A DNA stretch of 64,000 bases from Impatiens glandulifera (lineage: Eukaryota; Streptophyta; Magnoliopsida; Ericales; Balsaminaceae), in NCBI RefSeq assembly GCF_907164915.1, contig NC_061867.1:43744242-43808241 (forward strand), written 5' to 3'. Below the pieces are notes generated by a model. The model was not told the DNA's origin. It saw only the letters and a program-made list of their open reading frames with translations, and did not search any database. The translations under genes and the position numbers were made by a program. Position 1 is the stretch's first letter, and every line of letters begins with the position of its first letter. Positions 55,240-64,000 of the stretch are shown piece by piece.

Positions 55240-57809
55240 CGAACCCGAGATCAACATGATCAATTATTGGCCTAAAGAGAAGTCCAAAGCCCGCTCCGGT
55301 GAGACTTCTAAATGGTAGACGTAAAAAATGACTGCCCACATCTACACCCCAATAGGCATCGCAACAACACGTGGTGGAACAAATTTTTAACCCAATTTCA
55401 TGAAAACCACACCGACCAATGTTCCATCCACCTCCAAACTTCTTGTAGGAACTAGAAGAGAAAATAAGTGTAGAGCTCTTAACTTAGGAGATAGCCTTCT
55501 AAGTCAACTGAAAAGGACAAATGCTAATATTTCTATATGGGAAATCCTAATGTACTCTATCGAGTATAGGAAAGCAGTCCTCAACGGGTTAAGCAAGACC
55601 AATGTCCCTATCATCACTACACCTGAAGAACTAATAAGCATCATATATGCTAGTTTGCAACACAACATGATCGACTTCGAAGACTATGATATTCCATCAG
55701 CCGAACCAAATCATGACAAAGCCCTCTACATTTATGTGAAAATGGAGGGAAAGACTATTCCAATGGTATTAATATACAATGGATCCACTCTTAACATATG
55801 TTATTGGATAACTCTTTAGAAGATAGGTATATCTCGAGACAAGATCATACCATCCAACATGTGTGAAAGGTTTCAACATCTTTCGCCGCGAGATAATGGG
55901 TTACTTTAAGTGCATTGTTCGAGTGGTCGACATCCCTTCCAAGTTGACTTTTGTGTCATCAACATGCAGCCTTCTTATAACTTAATCTTAGGAAGACCAT
56001 GGCTTCATCAAGTTAGGGCTTTAGCTTCTACTCTACATCCAAAGCTTAGGTTCATCGCCAAAGACCAAGTTATCACAATTAATGACACTATTGACACTAT
56101 TGTAGTCATTTGGTCTACTCACATAAACACCCTTGAGGTTGAACTAAGCGGGTTTGAGATTGTCCAATCCTCTTTGAATATAAAGACTCATCCAAACACC
56201 CTTACTTTAGTATGTTTAACCTCCCCTCCATCAGAATGATGTGTCAAATGAGATATTTTATTGGAATGGGCTTAGGCCCAAACACCGATGACATGACATC
56301 ATTCTAGCAACCATGTTATAACATGGATTGACATAGTCTATGATACATCTATAAAGGATTCAAATAAATCCTCAAGGAAAGGATATCCAAACAACGCATA
56401 ATTGTTCCACCAACTTTGAATTTACAGTTCATCTACGAGGGACAAAGAAATCTATGCCTTGACTTCCCCGAACCCTTTAACCATCTAGATTTACAAAGAG
56501 GTTTTACAAGTCTTGGAATTTTTTCAAATTGTCCTCATAATCCTAACTCTTATATTTGCATGATTAGGAAAAGAATAGACTATTTCCACGATGCTTTGGA
56601 AAGCCTGGCTTGGATTCCAAGACAGATGATCAAGCTAAAAAATCTAGCCCTCTCGGTTCTCAAGAAACTAACTCTCTTTCATCCATTGATACTATGATTG
56701 ATGAAAGTAGAACTATTTTTCCTCTCATGTGTAGATAGATTTTAAATACTATACATTATAAGAAACCTAAGAATAATGATATTATTAGATCATCTTCTCT
56801 TACATGTAATAAATCCCTCAATGTAACACAAGAAGTGGGCTTCGAATCTATAAGTAAAAATGATATTTTCTTTAACTTTGATTTAAATTTCGAAACCAAA
56901 CACTTCTTAGAAACTGGGGATGTGAGTATCTCCACAACGGAAAAGACAATAGAAATCAATTTAAACACGGTCGACGATCCTCAAATCGTACTAATTGGAC
57001 AAAGCTTAAACCCCCAAGAACATTTGGAAATTGTTGAGCTACTGAAAACTAATAAAGTTGTTTTAGCCTGATCATACAAGGATATGTTAGATATTGATCC
57101 AAAGATCACACAACATCACATTCATTTATATCCTAACACTAAGCTAGTAAAGTAAAAGCTTAGACGGATGAAAGAGGAAGTTCTGAACAAAATCCAGGAT
57201 GAAGTCTGAAAGCAACTCGAAGCTGGATTTCTCGAGGTAGTGAAATATCCTACATGGATTTTCAACGTAGTTCCCATCTTGAAGAAAGATGGAAAACTAT
57301 GCGTGTGTAGATTATCAGGATCTAAACAAGGTTAGTCCTAAAGATCATTTCCCGTTACCACACATCGATATATTGGTCGATCATGTCGTGAGTCATGAAT
57401 TTTTATCATTCATGGACAAATATTCAGTATATAACTAAATCCTGATGGCCCCGCAAGACAAGGAAATACTACATTTTTAACATAAGTAAGAACTTTCTGT
57501 TATAGGGTCATGTCTTTCGGTCTTAAGGACGCGGGAGCCACCTATCAAAGGGAAGACACCATGATCCACAAAGAAGTGGAAGTATATGTCGACAACATAA
57601 TTTTTAAATTGAAGGATCGAGAAGGACATGTCCTAAACCTCGATAAATTCCTGCAACAAATATCAGCTACGACTCAACATGAAGAAATGTACCTTCGGAG
57701 TCACAGTAGGTAAAAAACTAGGCTTCTTAATCACACAGAGGTTCATCGAAGTCAATCCCTTTAAGATTGAAGCAATCGCGGCTATGCCGTCCCCTCAAAT
57801 GTTTCTTCG
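55240..57809 (+). pseudogene. Gypsy Pol: protease and reverse transcriptase (broken)
   Basis: Protease region 55700-55815: NHDKALYIYVKMEGKTIPMV, then LIYNGSTLNI, where the family has LIDNGS, so the catalytic Asp is Tyr here. The frame at 55910-56239 contains FNLLLGRPWLH-like NLILGRPWLHQVRA and STLHPKLRFI. RT pieces near 57255-57320 (IFNVVPILKKDGKLCVC) and 57510-57713 (SFGLKDAGATYQRE, EVEVYVDNIIFKLKD, with YVDN instead of YVDD) and GFLITQRFIEVNPFKIEAI before 57800 complete it. Many stops and shifts are present. RNase H and integrase are absent because a LINE tail begins at about 57810. Confidence 0.88.
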
Positions 57810-58197
57810 GATCTTTATTAGTGTAGCACGTTTGGTCGGAGAGGAACGCTAGAGTGTTCTCAAGAGCTTGGAAAAACAAGGATCAAGTATGGGGTGATAT
57901 TATATTTGATGGTCTTGCTCTTGTCCACACATTGAGGCGTATTCCTATTACGACAGAGAATTGGAATCTATGTCAACAATGGAACATGTTTGAAGAAGTC
58001 ACAAAAGTATCATTGTTTAAGGCGAGATGATGTAATTGTTTGTACGTTGGCTGTTATTTATTCATGTTGGTGAGATTGTTGTATTTCATGTTTGTTGGAG
58101 TGGTAGGTTATATGTATTTTGTTTTTCAAAAGGCATGTAATCTTTTCCCTTTTTGGACTTTTAATTAAACTAATAAGCCATTTCAAAAAACAAAAAT
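57810..58197 (+). mobile_element. 5'-truncated LINE fragment (ORF2 end and 3' UTR)
   Basis: The frame gives HVWSERNARVFSRAWKNKDQ, then VWGDIIFDG and WNLCQQWNMFEEVTKVS before a stop at 58028-58030. It corresponds to the last ~70 residues of ORF2 of the LINE at 32831 (HVWAERNARVFGRVRRD, WTLCREWKIDYDKVTSFNFS). About 165 bp of 3' UTR ends in an A-rich tail near 58190. The sequence differs strongly from the 10.96-kb LINE, so it is another family member. No target duplication was found. Confidence 0.75.
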
Positions 58198-58916
58198 GTC
58201 TCCATGAAAATTTTATCTTTTCTTAATATCTTAATAAGAGCTCGGAAGAAAAAATAATACCATTTTCATTTCTTTAATACTTTCCACAATCACCCATCTT
58301 TCACTCCATTAATATTTTAATTTTGATTCTCTTCATTCACACTATGATCTCTAAAATTATTAGTCATAGCAATAAATTACTCAAGAATCCTCTTTATTAT
58401 TGTTGTCTTATTTTGTTATCACCCTCATAGCAATAAATATTTTTACAATTCAAATATATTAGTTACTTTGTCATTACATCATTTTGGGAACTGATATTTT
58501 TATAGGATCCCTAAATTAAAAGATATGTTGTTTTCTATTATTCCGAGTTTTATATCTTCTTCATTTTCATTAAACAAATAATTGTGCCTTTTATTTTTTT
58601 AAACTAAAGCATTTCCATTTTCTTTAGAAATTCTCTAAACTAAGACCGAATACTGTACAAATTTTAAGAGATCAAACCTTCAAGGAATTTGCTAAAATAA
58701 CAAAATATATAAAATCAACACAAAATGATAAAAATATCAGTAAAATAAATATTGAAAAATTAAATGAAGGGACACTTATAGTAAGATATCCTATAACATC
58801 TTCATTTTAATATACTGTTCAAATTTTAGTGCATTGTATACATAAATGAAGAAACATATAAGAAAAATTTATGTTTTATATATTATTTGATCATCGTATA
58901 GATAATTAAACCGAAT
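58198..58916. other. AT-rich spacer
   Basis: No gene or repeat is recognised. It forms the 3' flank of the defensin-like gene. Confidence 0.5.
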
Positions 58917-59437
58917 CTACATATGACAATCATGGTAACACCAACATATATTCATATTTGGAGGAATGCATTTAGCAATTCCACCAAGAGCTTGACTGCA
59001 CCAATCCGCACAATTACTCGACTTGCAGCCATCGCTTCGTAATTTTGTGATGCATTGTTCGTTAGCACTAACTTCAGCCACCAAGATACCTATAACATCA
59101 AGTAAATTAATAAGAATAGATCGATATTAAAACATTTTTTTGTATTTAGTATTTGAGTTTAGATGACAAACCTTTAATAAAGTTATGGTTTTAGTTAATT
59201 TATTTACAAAATATTATCTTATTTAAATATTGAGATATTAGAAGAAAAAAAATGTACCTACAAAATTATCAACATTTTCATCCAATACAAACTCAAATCC
59301 AAACCCAAAAAGTTTTTCAAATGAGCCAACACATACATAAGAGTAATTGGTATAAATTTGATCAATTCTTTTCAATTTATCTAACCTGAAAGGGCCAAAA
59401 TAAAAAGGAAAACGTGAGAGAGAGTAAGCCTAGCCAT
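58917..59437 (-). CDS. Defensin-like secreted cysteine-rich peptide (DEFL), two exons, 74 aa
   Basis: Exon 1 (59437-59386) encodes a start Met and a hydrophobic signal peptide (MARLTLSHVFLFILALS). The donor is CAG|GTTAG. The intron at 59385-59090 (296 bp, phase 1) ends TTATAG. Exon 2 (59089-58917) completes the signal (GILVAEVSA) and encodes the mature peptide from about NEQ, with stop TAG at 58917-58919. The mature part has eight cysteines spaced C-x8-C-x4-C-x3-C-x9-C-x7-C-x1-C-x3-C, and the CxC...C end (CWCYHDC) is typical of plant defensin-like/LCR peptides. An intron splitting signal from mature part is the normal DEFL structure. A TATA box lies about 75 bp upstream. Each exon is short and open, so a plain ORF scan misses it. 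Likely roles in the family are antimicrobial defence or pollen-pistil signalling; which applies cannot be read. Confidence 0.82.
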
Positions 59438-59511
59438 TTTCAAACAAAATTGGTCGTCGAAGTATGAATGGTTTATTATTGAGTTGTTTTTGTAATTGGC
59501 ATGCTTAACAT

Positions 59512-59523
59512 GTATATTATATA
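59512..59523 (-). promoter_or_regulatory. TATA box of the defensin-like gene
   Basis: The minus strand reads CTATATAATATA about 75 bp before the ATG at 59437, with no other gene nearby. It touches the first unit of the repeat array 59523-59890. Confidence 0.6.
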
Positions 59524-59890
59524 GGCTTAAAAACATTTATCCTTTTTCAATTTGACAATATAATATATAAAAAAAAGGTTGTATTTAGTTACTTAAATTG
59601 TTTGTCTTAAAAAGTATATTACTTTAATTTCTAATTATTTATAACTAAGGCTCAAGAGCATTTATTCTTTAGATTTTGTCAATATTATAAAAAAACGTAT
59701 TGTATTTAGTTACTTAAATTGTTGGTCTTAAAAATTAATTTTTAATTATTTATAACTATTGCTCAAGAACATTTATTCTGTAAATTTTGACAATATTAAA
59801 TAAAATGTATTGTATTTAGTTACTTAAATTGTTGTTCTTAATAATATTACTTTAATTTTTAATTATTTATAACTAAGGCTCAAAAACACA
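59523..59890. repeat. Tandem array, ~3 units of ~110-120 bp
   Basis: Units share GTATTTAGTTACTTAAATTGTT (starting near 59582, 59701 and 59811), then TAATTATTTATAACTA and GGCTCAARARCATTTATTCT. The first, partial unit begins at the defensin-like gene promoter. Confidence 0.88.
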
Positions 59891-59904
59891 CTTAATCCGG
59901 CGCA

Positions 59905-59985
59905 GAACTTGTCTCCTGATGGGCTTGAACTCAGAAAATTAGGGTTGGTATCTACGTCTTATTGTCGTTAGGCTAGAAGAGGATT
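59905..59985 (-). repeat. tRNA-derived SINE-like sequence
   Basis: The minus strand reads TAGCCTAACGACAATAAGAC, then GTTGGTATC and GAGTTCAAGCCCATCAGGAG, resembling A and B boxes of tRNA-derived SINEs. It is only a head; no tail was identified. Confidence 0.35.
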
Positions 59986-60209
59986 AATAATTTTTTTCTA
60001 TGCATACATAATTTTATATTTATTTTTATAAACTAATTTAAAATTATAAAATATAATTATTAAAATAAATTATTTATTTGATTTTTGAAATTTTAATAGA
60101 GGATGCTATCATGACGCATATCATGACGCATAACATGACGTTCACCTTAACATATCAGTGATTTTTGTCTCTTAGGTACAATTGAGTTAAAAATAAAAAT
60201 TAAATAAAA

Positions 60210-60764
60210 TTAGATTATCTAATTACATATTTATATCGATCTTTATTTATAAACATAAAAATACTAATTAAAAACTTTATATAATAATATTATAATTGTT
60301 ATAATTAATTTTCATTAATTAAAATTTTATAAAATTATTATTTAATTAATTATTTAGTAGATAAATAAATATTTTTAACTGTACATAAACCAACCATATT
60401 AGTATTTGCTCTTCTATTTATACAAATATTTATCTTCATAAACTCATAATATATATATATATAAACTTATACAATAATAATAAAATTATTATATAACTAT
60501 ATTTTTTAAATGATTATAAACGAAATTGAATAATATATAAAAAGATAAAAATAAAATTAAATAAAAGTAAAATATTTGTTTATCTAATTATATATGTATA
60601 TCAATCATTATTTATAAACATAAAAATACTAATGAAAAAATTATATAATAATATTATAATTATTATAACTAATTTTTTTTAATTAAAATTTTATAAAATT
60701 ATTATTTATTTAGTTAAATAAATAGTTTTAACTATACATAAACAAACAATATTATTATTTGCTG
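60210..60764. repeat. Direct repeat of ~200 bp, two copies 360 bp apart
   Basis: 60210-60413 and 60572-60764 share TTTATAAACATAAAAATACTAAT, ATAATAATATTATAAT and AATTTTATAAAATTATTATTT in order. They are AT-rich and without coding capacity. Just upstream at 60115-60140 is a short tandem ATCATGACGCAT. Confidence 0.75.
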
Positions 60765-60859
60765 TTATATTTTCGTTGACGACCCAAAAGCACCTCTGAG
60801 ATAGTTTTTTTATCGGAAGCAATATTTTGACTTGAACTTCGCATATGTAGAAGATTGTT

Positions 60860-61065
60860 GTATTATCTTCATGCGAGGCCAAGTACATTGCAGCGGCGAC
60901 AACGGCATGTCAAGGTGTCTGGCTTAGTCGTCTTATTGGCAAACTAGTTGGGTGTAAAGATTTGAAATTTAAATTATTGGTTGATAACAAGTCATCCATT
61001 GCTCTCTACATTCGAGAGTGCTTTGAAACAAGCAAGATGGACATTGACCACATTGGACACTAATG
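60860..61065 (+). pseudogene. Copia RNase H fragment
   Basis: The plus frame reads EAKYIAAATTACQGVWLSRL, then IGKLVGCKDLKFKLLVDNKS and a SKMDIDHIGH end, matching the C-terminal region of Ty1/copia RNase H (usual E-A-E-Y and DNxSAI motifs). It is a different family from elements 1 and 2. No LTR was found nearby; it is a short orphan. Confidence 0.8.
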
Positions 61066-61099
61066 GACTTCAATTAATTCCAATTGTCTTTTCTAATGC

Positions 61100-61215
61100 A
61101 TGAGTAGAATTGATCTTTCCTTTCACTCTAATCTAAAATTCGAAACAAACACTTCTTAGAAAACGAGAATGAAGTTGTCTCTTCAGCAGAAAAGACAATT
61201 GAAATTAATTGAAGT
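61100..61215 (+). pseudogene. Gypsy pol scrap, same family as 55240-57809
   Basis: Matches 56870-56975 (CGAAACMAACACTTCTTAGAAA, then GAAAAGACAAT(A/T)GAAAT) in the same orientation. It ends abruptly at about 61215, where sequence of the opposite orientation starts. Confidence 0.7.
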
Positions 61216-64000
61216 TATCTTTTCTTGACTTGATGATAATTGCACCAAGCATTCTCATATTTCCCCAAAAGAGGCTTGTTTATTCTTAGGGTGAAGGGTT
61301 TAATAAGATTCTTTTCTTGGAGAATCTTCATAACTTTACTCAAAGGCATTCATAGGTCATCAAAGACTCTAAGAAGTCTGGGTGCCTTTGGAGGTTTGGT
61401 TTTAGTATGGGTTGATGTGCTTGTCTTGGCTGGTGGAAGCTTGATTAGGCTCGTCTTTTGAGGAGGACGTTCCTGCTAGACAATTGCCACCTAGTGTACT
61501 TATATATTTTCCTTCTTTGGGAAACGAGTCGGATGTGGGTAAGTTATGGTTGTTTTCCCTCTCTTCTTTCTTTCTTTCTTGATAGCATCATCTAGGTTAT
61601 TGTCGGTCTTTAGCAACTTTTTCATATTTTGGAAGGTCTTGACGGCGAATCCAACAGAATATCGTCCGCAAACACTTTCCAAGAACATGTCAATCTATCG
61701 TTGTTCGTTCGGGAGGAAATCAATTTCCTCGGCGACACATTTTCATTTTTCGATGAAAATGGAGAATTTCTTATTTTCTCCTTGTTTAATATTATTCAAC
61801 TTATTCTCTTGTTGATCCAGGTTGAGGTGCTAGGAGAATTATTATATAAACGTTGCGATCAATTCCTCAATGGTCTGTAGATACACTACCTTTTGCTAGT
61901 GATACTAGCGTAGAGCAGCATCATCGAGGTATTGGGTGAATAAATAGAGAATTGTAGGTTCTCCAAGTCGCAATAGAGTCATTGCAGAAGTGTACATCTT
62001 GAAAAAGACAAATGGATTACTTTTACCGATGTACTTAGCTATGGCTGGTAACTTGACGCCAATAGAATGACTACTCGTTTAACAGTTTTCATGTCATCCT
62101 TCCATTCATAGTGTTCTTTAATAGGGATGATAATGGGGCGATTCGGGCTGGAAATGCATTTATCATCTTTGTTCTATTTTTATTTCGGAGATTTTTTTCT
62201 ACCATCCCCATTTCATTCGGTGTTAGTGATTCTCTACAGGACACCGTTTATACCATATTCTCAAAAATAAATAATATTTTTATATAATCAAATTATATAA
62301 ATAGATTTTTTAATATAATATATTGTAATATATTAAAAAAATTATATTATTATAAAAAATAAACTTAAAACTATTATAAAATATAATAAAAAATAAATAT
62401 ATCAATGATTTTATATATTTAATTGTGTTTTTAGTATTTGGGACATAATCGGAGTGGGGATACAAATATCATCCCTGCCCCATCCCTGGTCAACTACCGG
62501 TCAAACCGGGGAAAAACCACTCCAAACGGGGCAATTCGGCTCGGTTACCGCGGGGAGGTTTCAAATTGCCATCCTTATTCTATAATTTTTTGCCCTTATC
62601 CATATTAATTAGTTGGACTTGCATCTCTACATGCATGGCTTGAACTTAAGTCATTTTCCGTTCATATTGCGTTAACAGTGGTTGTTCAAAACTCGGAATT
62701 GGTTTTTCATGTGGTCTCATGGGGTTGAATACTTCCTCATGTGTCTGAGTTGTGTATGTGTGGTTTAATCGAAATCTTCTTCGAATTCTTCATAGAGAGA
62801 CATCATCTTGAGTTCGAGGATTAGTAAGATAAGGATTGATGGGAGTGAACATAATCGGGATAGGCTGGTTATTATTGGATAATTCAGGCAGTCTTCCTGA
62901 TTTTGATTTAGAGCTTGGGAACGATGATATCTCATGGATTGAAGACACCATCAACATTGTATGCCAATAGAAGGAAGGAAGGAAGTTTTGCAGGTTTTAG
63001 AAATTTCATTAATTTACTTACTATCTATCTATGATATATGAATCCAGTTTTGAGTATTATTTATTTGATTATGAAATCGAGAGGAAGAATGCATATTTTA
63101 ATATGTGGACGGTATTTATTGATTAGATAAAGAATTTATGATCAGCGTGAGTTGTTCCATCACATGTTACAAAGCTGCCTTCATTTCCCTGAATTCGGTC
63201 GTAGAGACCGTTTTAGGTGTTAGTGCTTGCTCGACCATATTGTGGCGAATAAAGTGTTCGGTTTTTGGATCTCTTTGGGAGAAAAAATAAAGAGATGAGG
63301 GTTTGCAATTATAACACAAGTACAATGCATTGCATATGCATGTAAAATGAATCATAAGGAATTTACATCTCCTTGTGATTCAAGAGTTAAATAGAGAACT
63401 GTTATACAAAACACCCGTTAAGTTTTGTTACATGTGATCTCTCTTGTTGATATTTACAGATATAGTTTAAAAGGGAAAAATTGTTTATAGAGGCAAAAGG
63501 CTTTAGGTCCTACTGTAACATATTCCAACACTAGAAGCTCCCTCCTCTTCATTTTTCTTAACCTACTTGTATTCTTTGAGAATGACAGTCAGGTAATTCT
63601 TTCGAACCTTTGGGATGCCCATTTGGGAGGCGTTGTGTCATTTCTCGAGATATCCCACATTGGCCTTGTGGTCAATTGGCCTGTCTATAGTGATGACATT
63701 TCCCGTATAAGGGTTCATAAAATCACGACCGACTGTTTGAACAAGTCGTGGGTGTGGTATACGTGACCATACAAAGCCCATAAGCATAATCATAGATTCA
63801 TCATCTATCATGTAGGCCATCTTTTTGATGGGATACCATGGGAGTAATTCCCTAACTTTGCCATCATTCATTACAAGAGGTTCATGAGAATCTTTTCTCA
63901 TCATTCGGTAATGAAGAGTATGGAACATTATGTCTCTAGGACATATTGGTGGAAAGCATCCAAGTTTATCGAGAAGCCATATATATAGAACTAGAGGTGA
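61216..64000 (-). pseudogene. Second gypsy copy (gag region), opposite strand, continues past the window
   Basis: Reading leftward from 64000: LLPWYPIKKMAYMIDDESMI (63928-63638), the same N-terminal region as 51039-51341; FIRHNMVEQALTPKTVSTTE and FREMKAAL (63355-63167), matching the plus copy at about 51710-51800; then VGFAVKTFQNMKKLL, LDDAIKKERKKRGK (61688-61500), and Pro-rich sequence to 61240. Unlike the plus copy, it has no plastid insert. A small inserted element (62123-62577) and stops break it. Confidence 0.8.
62123..62577. mobile_element. MITE-like element with AGGGATGRYAAT ends
   Basis: The left end reads AGGGATGATAATGGGGCG and the complement of the right end TAAGGATGGCAATTTGAAAC, imperfect terminal inverted repeats seen on common plant non-autonomous elements. 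GC-rich ends (CGGGG motifs) flank an AT-rich core. The target duplication is unclear: TCTTTAAT before and TCTATAAT after are candidate 8-mers but not flush with the ends. Confidence 0.5.

Overview
The window is plant nuclear DNA, almost certainly from a eudicot. It carries a UDP-glycosyltransferase gene with a plant-type intron, Ty1/copia and Ty3/gypsy LTR elements primed by plant tRNAs, a DUF4283-type plant LINE, hAT and CACTA remnants, a plastid ycf1 fragment and a small defensin-like gene. I cannot name the genus. The background is AT-rich, and host genes occupy about 3% of the window.

Layout. 1-1233: 3' part of a family-1 glycosyltransferase (UGT74-like), cut by the window edge. 1234-5468: AT-rich spacer with an (ATT)n tract, a 311-bp hAT-type element (2983-3293), and a hAT relic (3823-4873) inside what looks like a CACTA end. 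5469-10096: a complete but internally deleted copia element that keeps two ~1.21-kb LTRs and gag but has lost nearly all of pol. 10097-16200: interspersed and tandem repeats plus a possible mitochondrial insert. 16204-19487: a decayed CACTA transposase (TNP2 type) on the minus strand.

19488-44092 is a nested composite. A ~13.6-kb Sirevirus-like copia element on the minus strand (5-bp duplication CATAC; LTRs of 1256 bp each) has a 10.96-kb LINE inserted in its 5' LTR, with a perfect 14-bp target duplication. The copia element carries gag, pol and, between pol and the 3' LTR, three related accessory ORFs. Each has a TATA box of its own, and the third is extended into a long coiled-coil protein. 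The LINE has an intact 1217-residue endonuclease/reverse transcriptase ORF, preceded by two long decayed ORFs. All three units are joined by 4-nt ATGA stop/start overlaps.

44098-58200: spacer repeats, then a decayed Tat/Ogre-like Ty3/gypsy element on the plus strand. It is broken by a 1.46-kb plastid ycf1 insertion, a local duplication, a 304-bp MITE and a 5'-truncated LINE tail. 58917-59437 (minus) is a two-exon gene for a secreted 74-residue peptide with eight cysteines (defensin-like), which a plain ORF scan misses. 59523-61215 holds tandem repeats and small copia and gypsy scraps. 61216-64000 is a second copy of the gypsy family in the opposite orientation, running off the window.

The strongest candidates for something undescribed are the multi-promoter accessory module of the copia element, including E2F-like sites upstream of its third gene, and the three-ORF LINE with ATGA couplings.
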